This document shows positions 53,891 through 63,047 of a DNA stretch of 64,000 bases, in pieces. The stretch is from Candidatus Electrothrix aestuarii (GTDB taxonomy: Bacteria > Desulfobacterota > Desulfobulbia > Desulfobulbales > Desulfobulbaceae), in assembly GCA_032595685.2 (NCBI GenBank), contig CP159373.1, forward strand, positions 2,129,001 to 2,193,000, given 5' to 3'. Each line of letters starts with the position of its first letter. The stretch's first letter is position 1. The position numbers and the translations under genes are program-made. The notes beneath the pieces were generated by a model. That model worked only from the letters and a program-made list of their open reading frames with translations. It did no database searches and was not told where the DNA came from.

Positions 53891-55120
53891 ATGATGATGT
53901 TCTCTCGATATAATTTTGTTCGAGTTTTTTCCCTCCTTTTTCTTTGTTTTTGTTGGCTACCTCACAGCGTAGTAGCTGCGGAAAACGATCCGGTCTTTCA
54001 GGCTTGGCTTAAGGCTTTTTATCCCCGCGCGGCAAAGAAAGGCATCAGTAGGGATCTGTATCAACGGGCCTTTGCCAAGGTAAAATCTCCAGATAGCGAG
54101 GTCTTGCGTAAGGCGGCTTACCAGCCGGAATTCACCACGGAGATCTGGGATTATCTGGACACGGCGGTCAATGCGCTGACCGTGGCAGAGGGCAGGGTGA
54201 TGGCGAAAAAATATCGTCCCTGGCTGAAAAAGATTTCTACCCGCTTTGGTGTGGATGCCTCTTTCCTCCTGGCCATCTGGTCCATTGAAAGCCGCTACGG
54301 CTCGGTGCTGGAACGACCGGGGCGCCTCCATTATGTGCCCCAGGCCTTGGCAACTTTGGCCTATGGAGATAAGAATCGCCGCAAATTTGCTGAGCAACAG
54401 TTGATAGCAGCCCTTCAGATCGTCCGGGATGGTGATGTTGATCTGTCCCAGCTCTATGGCTCCTGGGCTGGGGCAATGGGGCATACCCAGTTCATTCCCA
54501 CCAGTTACCAGGCCTATGGTGTGGATATGGACAAGGACGGACGGCGGGATATCTGGAACTCGGTGCCAGATGCCTTGGCCACCGCCGCAAATCTCCTCCA
54601 CAAGAACGGTTGGCGAACCGGCAAGGCCTGGGGCTATGAGGTGCAGGTGCCTAAGCAGGGGGCGCAATATCGAGGGCAGACCAAGACTCTGGCCCAATGG
54701 CGGCAGCTCGGTTTTACCCGGCCCAACGGGAGGGCTTTTCCTGAACCCAGTACCAAGGCGGAGTTGAAAATGCTGGCAGGTGATCGTGGTCCCGGTTTTC
54801 TGGTCCAGCGCAATTTTTTTATCATCAAACGCTATAATGCCTCGGATTTCTATGCCCTGGCCGTGAGCCTGCTTGCTGATCGGCTGGCTGGGAAAGAGGG
54901 GATGGTGCAGCTTTGGCCCAGACCGGCTAATGCCCTTTTTGCCGAGGAAAAATTTGAGTTGCAGGAATTATTGCACGCCAAGGGCTTCTATGATGGGGCC
55001 ATTGATGGTGATCTCGGAGCTGGAACCCGTAAGGGGATTAAGGCCTTTCAGAGCTCGGTGGGGATGACTCCTGACGGGGAACCGACCCGTGTGGTGTTGG
55101 AGGCTTTGAGGAAGCAGTAG
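53891..55120 (+). CDS. Lytic murein transglycosylase of the MltB type
   Basis: 409 residues; start placed at the first of three ATGs at 53891, as the longer TTG frame overlaps the carboxylase stop. Signal peptide to about VVAA. SLT/MltB catalytic domain with Glu in IWSIESRYGS, YGSWAGAMGHTQFIPTSY and DIWNSVPDALATAANLL. C-terminal PG_binding_1 domain (about 350-409). Cuts the glycan strands of murein in the periplasm. Probably co-transcribed with the carboxylase. Confidence 0.92.
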   Translation: MMMFSRYNFVRVFSLLFLCFCWLPHSVVAAENDPVFQAWLKAFYPRAAKKGISRDLYQRAFAKVKSPDSEVLRKAAYQPEFTTEIWDYLDTAVNALTVAEGRVMAKKYRPWLKKISTRFGVDASFLLAIWSIESRYGSVLERPGRLHYVPQALATLAYGDKNRRKFAEQQLIAALQIVRDGDVDLSQLYGSWAGAMGHTQFIPTSYQAYGVDMDKDGRRDIWNSVPDALATAANLLHKNGWRTGKAWGYEVQVPKQGAQYRGQTKTLAQWRQLGFTRPNGRAFPEPSTKAELKMLAGDRGPGFLVQRNFFIIKRYNASDFYALAVSLLADRLAGKEGMVQLWPRPANALFAEEKFELQELLHAKGFYDGAIDGDLGAGTRKGIKAFQSSVGMTPDGEPTRVVLEALRKQ

Positions 55121-55138
55121 GATGTCCGCAGGTTGGTT

Positions 55139-56110
55139 TCAGATGCTTATCATATTAATCACTAAGCGGATAAGCAGGTCTTTTTGCTCCGGTGCGCTGG
55201 AGGCGATAAGCAGAGTCAGGGCCACCAAAGCCTGATCGTCAGGGAGCGATTGATGTTGATTGCTCTGCAGGAACAGGAGAAAAAGAAAGGAGCCGATTCG
55301 TTTGTTGCCGTCCGTGAAGGGATGATCCTTGATGACAAAATAGAGCAGGTGGGCTGCTTTTTCCTCTATGCTGGGATAGAGATCCTGTCCGGCAAAGCTC
55401 TGGTCCACAGCTCCGAGAATTCCGTCCAGGCCGTGTCCGCGTTCTTGACCGAAGATTTCAGTGGCCTCACCTCGTTCCAGTAAATCCAGGCGCAGGGAGG
55501 CGATAGCTTCCCGCACTTCTCCAATCTCAGGCACCCTGCCGGTTCTTTTTCCCGCTTTGGGAAGAGGCAAGGAATCCTCATCATACTGCCATAAGAGCTG
55601 CCAGGTACGGGTATAGTCCCTGACCAGCGTCAGCACAGTTCTGCCGTCATCACTGAGCAGATTGTGGCTTTCCAAGGTGTTGCTCAATAAATCCAAGACC
55701 TGCCTGATTTCCGTAGTACCTTTTTCCGCCAGCCGTTGCTGATGCAAGGAGTAGCCCTGAACCAGATGCTGTTTGAGCACGGTGGTCGCCCAGATGCGGA
55801 ATTGGGTGCCGCGCTTGGATTTCACCCGGTATCCCACCGAGATGATGACATCAAGGTTGTAGTGAGCCACCTGGTAGGTTTTTCCGTCTGCGGCAGTATG
55901 TGCAAATTTTGCACATACTCGTTCTTTATCCAGTTCGCCTTCTTTAAACACATTGTTAATGTGTTTGGTCAGGACAGACCTTTCCCGGCCAAACAGCTCT
56001 TGCATCTGCGCCTGTGTCAACCAAACTGTCTCATCCTTCAATTGTACATCGATTCCGGTTTGACCATCCTCGGTCTGGTATAAAATAACTTCGCCTTGTG
56101 GAATTGGCAT
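55139..56110 (-). CDS. RhuM family protein with Fic/Doc-like C-terminus
   Basis: 323 residues from the ATG at 56110 (AAGGAGC upstream). N-terminal RhuM/virulence-protein segment (VILYQTEDGQ...IDVQLKDETVWLTQAQMQELFGRERSVLTKHINNVF) resembling a DNA-binding domain used in phage and mobile genes; C-terminal Fic domain with HPFTDGNKRIGSFLF, a Doc-type motif with an Asn-Lys-Arg end in place of NGR. Fic proteins transfer AMP or phosphate to targets. Lies 125 nt after the NACHT gene on the same strand, likely part of one conflict island. Confidence 0.85.
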   Translation of the reverse strand: MPIPQGEVILYQTEDGQTGIDVQLKDETVWLTQAQMQELFGRERSVLTKHINNVFKEGELDKERVCAKFAHTAADGKTYQVAHYNLDVIISVGYRVKSKRGTQFRIWATTVLKQHLVQGYSLHQQRLAEKGTTEIRQVLDLLSNTLESHNLLSDDGRTVLTLVRDYTRTWQLLWQYDEDSLPLPKAGKRTGRVPEIGEVREAIASLRLDLLERGEATEIFGQERGHGLDGILGAVDQSFAGQDLYPSIEEKAAHLLYFVIKDHPFTDGNKRIGSFLFLLFLQSNQHQSLPDDQALVALTLLIASSAPEQKDLLIRLVINMISI

Positions 56111-56235
56111 TATTTGCTCCTTGTTTTGTGTATCGCGCCGTGCTTGGGGGACAGATACGTGCAACTTAAGCTCCACCGCTTCCGAATAGCTACTCCTATT
56201 TTAATGATGAATATAGTATGGTTGCTGTGATTAAT

Positions 56236-59112
56236 TCACAATAGTTCTTGTTTGATGAGGGCTAGCCTGAATCCTCTATTTTCGAATTGATAATCAGGAA
56301 AGCTCCTGCCACGGCATGTGCAGGCAAGGTACAAGCTACTATCTTTGAAGCTACCTCCACGGAGCACATGAAATCCACTTGCTCCGTTTTTCATTTTATT
56401 AGAGATGCTAAAAGAATCAGGATGTAATATATCTGTTTCATCTGCGAGATTTCTCGTCCACTCCCAAACATTACCTGCACAATCAAGTAGACCATAGGGA
56501 CTTTCCCCATCTGGGAAACAACCAACTGGAGACGTGGTGCCTAACTTTGTTTCATAAAAATTCGCGTATGCTGTCTCTGGTTGTTCATATCCCCAAGGGT
56601 AAAGTCTTCCATCACGACCACGGGCAGCTTTTTCCCATTCGGCCTCAGAGGGAAGAAAAAATTTATAACCATGATCGATAAGCAATGATTTTATATTATT
56701 AGGTAGCGCGTCTGAGTTTTCTATTTTTTGATTAATCCAATCAATATAAGCTATTACATCATACCAGTTTGTTAGATTAACAGGGTGATTGGCAATGCTA
56801 TTGAGATTGATGGCACTAGATGGTAAGTGTTTACTGTCATTGATAAATGCTCGGAATTGAGCTACGGTGACAGGGTAACGGTTGATATAAAAAGTATCAA
56901 GCCATATATCTTGGCGTAGTAAAGTGTTTTCATTCTTGTCTCCTCCGAAAACGAATTTTCCTTCACTAATCTCTATAAAACCAAACAGTTCTTCGTCTGG
57001 AAGATGCCAGAAATCTGGATGGAAACGTGGATCACCAAGTTTGCCGAGAAGGTTCCCCGCTACAATGCGATTAGTGTAATTTGGGAACAGAGTATCGTTA
57101 TGGAAAATTTCTAGGAAACGTTTTGGAATTACCTCCTTGAGTTTTGTTGGAGCTTCTGGCCAATCCGAGAGTGCTGACCAGGCAAGTCCAGCGGAAGCTA
57201 CCTGAATAGCTGGTGCGAGCTTATTCATTTTTTCAGCAGATTCTTCCCCAATCCCTGCAAGTTGTTGAATTAATATGCTAGCAGCACTTGATGAATCAAT
57301 ACTAAGGTAGCCAATCGTCAGAAGTACAACTTCTCTCCACCAGCTATCGGCAATCCTTTCATCTTGAAAAAATACCGCAATTTTTTCTTCGGTACGCAAA
57401 ACTTCAGATAGATAGCGGGCAACAAGAAATTCTTGAAATGCAAGGTGGATAAATCGGTATATACCGAATCGTTCTTCCATTAGTGTTCCGCGCAGTCTGG
57501 TCAGTTGAATAAAATCTTCACATAGTTCTGCATAGTCTGTGTTTTTACTGAGGATTTCCCTTAAGCCATCTTCAGAAATTTCTCTTCCTTGCTTATCGCC
57601 CTTTATGTGCATTTGAAACGCAATATACTGTGAAAGATCCCGATGTTTTTTTTCACTCCCCCCTATGAGTCTGCCAATGTGTTCGAGAACCTCGTTGTCC
57701 ATTCCATAGTCTGGATAGAGCATATTCATTACAGCTACTTCATAAAGTTCAGCCCGTTGTTCAGGGAGGCATCTTTCACTGTAGTGTACGACGAGAAGAA
57801 GTCGTACCATTAGAGGACTGTCAACTAATGTTTTAAATTCGTCTCCTGAACGATGACGTCTTTGTTCCTCAAGTTTATCGATAGATCGGAGTAGATTTTC
57901 AGCGTCATTTTTTGCTTTTTGTATGTTATCAATATGAATTGCTGAATAGCCATGACGGACCATGTCATTTAAATGAGACTGACCCAGAGGCAAAACCTGT
58001 ATTTGCGAAAAGCCTCTGCCAATGGCTGTTCGTTCTTTGTAGGCTGCGGAACGGCAGGTTACCACTACTCGGATTTTTTCTCGTGCCTTAACTAGATCCT
58101 CTATGGCTGCCCGTACCCTGCTTCTTTCTTTTTCCCCTGGCACCTCATCTAAGCCGTCAAGCAGGAGGATAACCGCATGGTCATGTTGTAAAAGAGATTG
58201 AAAAAAAGATTCAGGTAGATTGAAAGATGCCTGCCTTTCAATTAGATAGTTGTTAATAAAGGAGGCTAAGTTTTTTTGTTTCGCATGGGCCCCTGCAGGA
58301 AGCTCTTTGTAATAGCGGTTATACAGACTGAGTGGTACGTATATAGGAAGGGGTAACGTAATCTTTTCTTTGTGTTGGCCCAACTTGTCATCTATCGATA
58401 TCTTTTCGTCATATACAAACTGCTGTTCATCAATAGGTCGATACAAGTTGAGGCCAAGCTTGTTTTTTGCTAATATGGGAACATTGTTAATGATAGCAAG
58501 GCATAGTGTGTAGGCGATATGCTGTAACACAGTTGTCTTGCCGCATCCTGGCCCTCCTGTTATTACTAAGTGTTGTCCCTGTTGTAAGACACGGTCAAGT
58601 TCAAAGTGTTCATGCTGATTGACCCCATGTACAGCTGCCAGCGGGACATATACTGTTTCTAAATCTAGGCTGACCACCTGTTGCCCGTCACGTTTGATAC
58701 CCCGCAACTCAATAGTGCCGTGTTCCGCAAGCATCCATTTCAGATAGGAGGCTAACTGTCTGCGCAGATTTTTTTTCTCCTGCTCATGCCTCTCTTCGTC
58801 CTCTTCCTTACGCCTCTCTTCTTCATTCTTGGGCCAGTGCAGGTCGATAAAATTGGCAACCAGATTGTTATTGCCGCTGATGATATTCTGCTCGGCTTTC
58901 GGACTGATTGAACCAGCGGCAAATCCTTTTTCACCGGCAGCAACGCTACCGTCTTGAGCTATAGTACCGGAACTGGTATTTTGAGCCGTTGACGCAACCA
59001 AACCTTTCGAGATCATCAGGGTATCGTATTCATCCTGGCTAATCAATCCGTTATCCAAAAGCCCTTGTAGTCTGGCAGCCTCTTCCTCCGGGGATCTACT
59101 CGCCTCAGTCAT
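56236..59112 (-). CDS. NACHT-type STAND NTPase with SHOCT-like N-terminus and FGE-sulfatase C-terminus
   Basis: 958 residues. N-terminal SHOCT-like helix pair (EEEAARLQGLLDNGLISQDEYDTL, about 9-32); Ala/Gly-rich IAQDGSVAAGEKGFAAG strip; NACHT NTPase with Walker A GGPGCGKTT (about 186-194), Walker B AVILLLDGLDEVPG (about 313-326), and helical repeats to about 650; C-terminal formylglycine-generating-enzyme (FGE) domain (about 710-958; YPVTVAQFRAF, LPSEAEWEKAARG, DCAGNVWEWT, FHVLRGGSF, NRGFRLA). This is the layout of an antiviral or conflict sensor. Overlaps its partner's stop by 8 nt. Confidence 0.88.
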   Translation of the reverse strand: MTEASRSPEEEAARLQGLLDNGLISQDEYDTLMISKGLVASTAQNTSSGTIAQDGSVAAGEKGFAAGSISPKAEQNIISGNNNLVANFIDLHWPKNEEERRKEEDEERHEQEKKNLRRQLASYLKWMLAEHGTIELRGIKRDGQQVVSLDLETVYVPLAAVHGVNQHEHFELDRVLQQGQHLVITGGPGCGKTTVLQHIAYTLCLAIINNVPILAKNKLGLNLYRPIDEQQFVYDEKISIDDKLGQHKEKITLPLPIYVPLSLYNRYYKELPAGAHAKQKNLASFINNYLIERQASFNLPESFFQSLLQHDHAVILLLDGLDEVPGEKERSRVRAAIEDLVKAREKIRVVVTCRSAAYKERTAIGRGFSQIQVLPLGQSHLNDMVRHGYSAIHIDNIQKAKNDAENLLRSIDKLEEQRRHRSGDEFKTLVDSPLMVRLLLVVHYSERCLPEQRAELYEVAVMNMLYPDYGMDNEVLEHIGRLIGGSEKKHRDLSQYIAFQMHIKGDKQGREISEDGLREILSKNTDYAELCEDFIQLTRLRGTLMEERFGIYRFIHLAFQEFLVARYLSEVLRTEEKIAVFFQDERIADSWWREVVLLTIGYLSIDSSSAASILIQQLAGIGEESAEKMNKLAPAIQVASAGLAWSALSDWPEAPTKLKEVIPKRFLEIFHNDTLFPNYTNRIVAGNLLGKLGDPRFHPDFWHLPDEELFGFIEISEGKFVFGGDKNENTLLRQDIWLDTFYINRYPVTVAQFRAFINDSKHLPSSAINLNSIANHPVNLTNWYDVIAYIDWINQKIENSDALPNNIKSLLIDHGYKFFLPSEAEWEKAARGRDGRLYPWGYEQPETAYANFYETKLGTTSPVGCFPDGESPYGLLDCAGNVWEWTRNLADETDILHPDSFSISNKMKNGASGFHVLRGGSFKDSSLYLACTCRGRSFPDYQFENRGFRLALIKQELL

Positions 59113-59545
59113 CCTCGCTCCCCGGCATATTGATCTCGCTTCCTACATTGCCACCTACCGCAATGCCGCCTGCACCGGCAGCAACAGCCCCCTTGCCCTG
59201 AGCAATGGCTCCACCACCGTTCAGAGTGGCATTGTACACCGCCTCGGGTTGGGCCTCTTTAAGTAAGTCCAGTAACTCTTTTGCAGCAACCTGAATCTCT
59301 GGATTTTTATCCGCCCCGCAATCCACCACATCTTCAGCAATCCCTTCCTGCTTATTCTTTGATTCAGGTTTCTCCTCAAGGCTGAGAAGCGAACGAAAGA
59401 GAATGCTATCTTTTCCGTATTTCTCCATGAGCATTGCCCGGAGATTTTTATAGGCTCTGACAACTTCTCCTGTGGCCTCACTGGCAACGCCCCCAGCTGC
59501 ACCTCCGAGGATACCGCTGATAAGTGCTGTTGTAACCGGGTCCAT
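59105..59545 (-). CDS. Small partner of the NACHT protein
   Basis: 146 residues from the ATG at 59545 (AGGAGAG upstream). N-terminal DPVTTALISGILGGAAGGVASEATGEVVRAYKNLRAML, a helical domain seen next to many bacterial NACHT, TPR and caspase-like genes; a Lys/Glu-rich middle; a C-terminal low-complexity strip AIAQGKGAVAAGAGGIAVGGNVG similar to the strip in the NACHT protein. The shared strip probably pairs the two. Overlaps the NACHT start by 8 nt. Confidence 0.7.
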   Translation of the reverse strand: MDPVTTALISGILGGAAGGVASEATGEVVRAYKNLRAMLMEKYGKDSILFRSLLSLEEKPESKNKQEGIAEDVVDCGADKNPEIQVAAKELLDLLKEAQPEAVYNATLNGGGAIAQGKGAVAAGAGGIAVGGNVGSEINMPGSEDD

Positions 59546-59818
59546 AATTTTCTCTCCTGTTGTGAAATATATGAAGCAGAGAACCTTGAAGGGGTTCAAC
59601 AAGGTTAGATCAGAGTAACACTCTGAGCATAAATATCACAAAAAGATACTCAATAATCATGATGAGTTCAAGAGAGGCTTCTGGCTCTGAGGGAATGGTT
59701 CTCTCCTGCTTGTTCAATTATCGTGCAACAGCAACATCAGTCCAATTACTCTTTGAACTAGCGAAACAACAAAATGATATGCTAAAATGCGATAATCAGT
59801 TTTTTTGCTGATTCTGTC

Positions 59819-61258
59819 GTGAAAAAATACCGAATAGCAGAGCTCATTGCTCTGTGGTACCTGTACGAACCTACTTTTATCGCGTTGATAAACTCCCCTG
59901 GGACGGAGCAGCCCATTTTGTCTGATATCAGCAAGGAACTTGATACTATCACTCGCGAACGCGATTATTATCGTGAGCAGGTCCGGCTTCTTAATCGTGA
60001 GTCACTCGGTCTGCAGGAAGAACTGGACAACGTCCGAAGAGAACAGCGGCTTGCTGCTGAGGTCTTTGCTGGCAGTGTTGAGGGGACGATTATCACGGAT
60101 GCCGCATTTCGCGTCCTGCGGGTGAATCGAGCTTTCACCCGGATAACCGGATATCAGCCTGATGAGGTAGTGGGGAAGACACTGGTCTGGCTGGAGAATG
60201 AAGAGTTTGCCCGTCAGGTTATTATCAGCCTGGATGAGCAGGATCATTGGCGGGGCGAGTTTCGGGATGTGAGTAAAACCGGGGTCGCCTATGTGAGCTG
60301 GTTAAATATCAGCAGTGTGAAAAATGCCCGGAAAGAGGTCACGGATTATATTATTGCCTTCCTTGATATTACCGAGGAGAAATCCCGTGAAGAAGCAAAC
60401 GACCGTTATCTTGAGGAACTGAACAGTGCCTACCGTCGGTTTGTTCCTCAGCGTCTGCTGGAGTACCTGGAAAAGCCAAGTATCATTGATATTGAACTGG
60501 GCAACCATGTTGAACGCTCTATGACCATCCTTTTTTCTGATATTGTCGATTTTACCCGGCTCTCTGAGAGTATGAGTCCTACTGAGAATTTCAGGTTTAT
60601 CAACTCCTATTTAAGCGTGATGGAGCCGGTCATTGCTGACCATAATGGATTTATTGATAAGTATATCGGTGATGCTGTTATGGCCTTATTTGATGGTAAG
60701 GCTGATGATGCGGTCAGGGCGGCTGTTGCCATGCAGAGGAAGGTGGTGGTCTATAACCAGGGCAGGGCGCGGGCTGGGTATAAGCCTGTACAAATCAGTA
60801 TTGGTGTCAATACCGGCCTTTTGATGCTGGGCACCGTGGGTAGCCCTAAACGGATGGAGGGGACGGTTATCTCTGATTCGGTGAATGTGGCTGCACGGAT
60901 TGAAGGGGTGAATAAGATTTATCGTACTTCCTTGCTGATTGGTGAGGAAACCTATAACAGTTTAGAGTGTCCTGATGATTTTGCCTTGCGCCGCATTGAT
61001 CAGTTTAAGGCCAAGGGGAAATCCAAAACAGTCACCGTATACGAGGTCTTTGAGACCGATCCGCCTGAGGTTAAAGAGGCTAAATTGAAATACTTGCACA
61101 TTTTTGTAGAGGCGGTTAACTTGTACCACTCTGGTCGATTCTCCGAAGCAAGGCAGTTGTTTGATGAATGTACTGTGAATTGTAAACATGATCAGGTTGC
61201 CCGCTATTACACCAAATGCTGTAATAGTCACCTGAATATTGAGGAGACACGATGGTAG
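59819..61258 (+). CDS. PAS-domain class III adenylate cyclase
   Basis: 479 residues starting at GTG 59819 (no obvious ribosome site). A coiled coil (about 40-78), a PAS domain (about 82-200, EGTIITDAAFRVLRVNRAFTRITGY), linker, and a class III cyclase domain (about 235-420) with metal Asp residues in FSDIVDFTRLSE and DKYIGDAVMAL, and SVNVAARIEG. The Lys in DKYIGD points to ATP as substrate. A short TPR-like tail follows. Soluble; PAS ligand unknown. Confidence 0.9.
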   Translation: MKKYRIAELIALWYLYEPTFIALINSPGTEQPILSDISKELDTITRERDYYREQVRLLNRESLGLQEELDNVRREQRLAAEVFAGSVEGTIITDAAFRVLRVNRAFTRITGYQPDEVVGKTLVWLENEEFARQVIISLDEQDHWRGEFRDVSKTGVAYVSWLNISSVKNARKEVTDYIIAFLDITEEKSREEANDRYLEELNSAYRRFVPQRLLEYLEKPSIIDIELGNHVERSMTILFSDIVDFTRLSESMSPTENFRFINSYLSVMEPVIADHNGFIDKYIGDAVMALFDGKADDAVRAAVAMQRKVVVYNQGRARAGYKPVQISIGVNTGLLMLGTVGSPKRMEGTVISDSVNVAARIEGVNKIYRTSLLIGEETYNSLECPDDFALRRIDQFKAKGKSKTVTVYEVFETDPPEVKEAKLKYLHIFVEAVNLYHSGRFSEARQLFDECTVNCKHDQVARYYTKCCNSHLNIEETRW

Positions 61259-61439
61259 CTTGTCGAAAATATTGAGGCAATCTCTGTTGTTCTGTTCTTT
61301 TCTTGTCCTTCCTGCTCCGGGAATATTCGCTGCCTTCAGCTCGTTTCTTGCGAAATTTCCGGGATAATACGCCAAATATGCCAAAGGCGTACGTCAAAAA
61401 AATGCATACCTTGTAATATATTGGATGGAGTTGTCCATT

Positions 61440-63047
61440 ATGTCTTATATCTCGAAATCGTATAGGGATGTTTTTAAAAATAAGCTCCCCTTTTTCGATA
61501 CAGATTGTAAGGGCAGATCCCTGTGTCTGTCCGGCAGACAAGGGCGAACACAGGGGGGCGCCCCTACTGAATCCATTAAATATAGCTATCGACTATATAT
61601 AGTCTTTTTTTCGGTATTCCTTGTTTTTTGGGGTGGTGGTGCTTGGGCGGACTCCCGCCCGCAAGAGGTGCGGAATATGAGCCTGGCTGAGGCGGTTATG
61701 CTGGCCTTGCGGCATAGTCGGGCTGTAGAAAGGGCCTATCTTGATCGTCTGGTACAACGCTTTGACCTCAAAATAGCCCAGGATAAATTTTTGCCGGATG
61801 CCTATCTTTTTTCTTCAACTTCGCAGGAAAACATGGGTGGGGAGTCTGCACATCGTACGGAAGTGGGGGGTAAGGCCGTTTTGAAGGTGCCGACCGGTGG
61901 AGAGTTTGGTCTGACCTGGAGTCAGCCTGTCTATACCTCGCAGACCGAGCAATGGTTTGATAATTTCGGGAACGGTATAGCTCTCGTCTTCACCCAGCCT
62001 CTTTTGAAGGGTGGCGGTATACAGGTGGGCAGAGCGGATCAGGTACTTGCGGAGTATAAGGAAAAAAGCAATCTGTTAGGCCTGCAATATACTTTAATGG
62101 ACACGATCACCCAGGTTGTCTATGCCTACCGGCGTTTTCTTCTGGCGCAGCGAGGGCTGGAGATTAGCCGTTTATCCCTTGAGAGATCCAAAGATTTGTT
62201 AGAAAAAAACAGGGTGCTTATTGAGGAGGGGCGCAAGGCCAAGGTGGAGCTCATCGAAACGGAAGCCAATGTTGCGAGTCAGGAGCTCGGTTTTATGGTC
62301 AGTCAAAATTCGGTTGATACTGCGAGGCTTGATTTGCTCAAAATTCTCGATATTGATCGGCATCTTTTAATAGAACCCACTGAGTCAATCGAAGTGGAAC
62401 CAGTTCAGATGAAAGAGGAAACCCTGTTGGACATTGCCTTGAAAAATAATCAGGATTATCAGAAGGCTTTGATTGCTGTGAAGGTGGCCCAAACCAATTT
62501 GTTGTTAGCAGAGAATAAACAACGCTGGCAACTCGATCTGGAGGCCCAGTATAATATGACGAATTCCAGCGGATATACTGGAGACGCTTCAGAAGGGGAG
62601 AGTGACGGGGCCGGTGATTATCTCGTTGCCATGAAACTGGAGATCCCCTTTGGCGATGACTCCATAAAACGTGACTTACTCTCTGCTCAAGTAGCTTGTC
62701 GAAAAGCAGAGATCGACTTAAAGGAGCTGAAGGAAGACGTCGCTATCTCAGTCCAGGATATGTTTCGGGATATTGGCATGAAATGGAAGCAGGTTGAGCT
62801 TTCTCAAAGGGCTCGTGACCTAGCGCAAAAACAACTTGATGTGGAGTTGGAAAAGTTTAAAAACGATAAGTCGGATAACTTTCAGGTCGTTTCGTATCAG
62901 AACAGTTTGATTGTATCTGAAAATGCTGAGAATAGATCGAAAATTGACTATCTTAATACCTTGACCGCGTTGGATATGTATTTGGGCACAACGTTGGAGC
63001 ATTGGGGGGTAGATCCTGCAACAGCACGAAAGGTGGAACTGCCATGA
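61440..63047 (+). CDS. TolC-family outer-membrane efflux protein with repeat-altered N-terminus
   Basis: 535 residues from ATG 61440 (61425 also possible). Signal peptide (YRLYIVFFSVFLVFWGGGAWA) lies after residue 45, not at the start, because a GTAGGGGC-type repeat occupies codons 23-43 (CKGRSLCLSGRQG). Mature part: MSLAEAVMLALRHSRAVE, EYKEKSNLLGLQYTLMDTITQVVYAYRRF, repeated later by the second half. TolC-like outer-membrane barrel/tunnel. Overlaps the adaptor gene in an ATGA junction, as expected for an export pair. Confidence 0.85.
   Translation: MSYISKSYRDVFKNKLPFFDTDCKGRSLCLSGRQGRTQGGAPTESIKYSYRLYIVFFSVFLVFWGGGAWADSRPQEVRNMSLAEAVMLALRHSRAVERAYLDRLVQRFDLKIAQDKFLPDAYLFSSTSQENMGGESAHRTEVGGKAVLKVPTGGEFGLTWSQPVYTSQTEQWFDNFGNGIALVFTQPLLKGGGIQVGRADQVLAEYKEKSNLLGLQYTLMDTITQVVYAYRRFLLAQRGLEISRLSLERSKDLLEKNRVLIEEGRKAKVELIETEANVASQELGFMVSQNSVDTARLDLLKILDIDRHLLIEPTESIEVEPVQMKEETLLDIALKNNQDYQKALIAVKVAQTNLLLAENKQRWQLDLEAQYNMTNSSGYTGDASEGESDGAGDYLVAMKLEIPFGDDSIKRDLLSAQVACRKAEIDLKELKEDVAISVQDMFRDIGMKWKQVELSQRARDLAQKQLDVELEKFKNDKSDNFQVVSYQNSLIVSENAENRSKIDYLNTLTALDMYLGTTLEHWGVDPATARKVELP
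61507..61567. repeat. GTAGGGGC-ended palindromic element, copy c, inside a coding region
   Basis: Starts GTAAGGGCAG and ends GCGCCCCTAC, 61 bp, an inverted repeat around CCGGCAG. Lies in the 5' part of the TolC-family gene and is translated in-frame. Confidence 0.75.
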
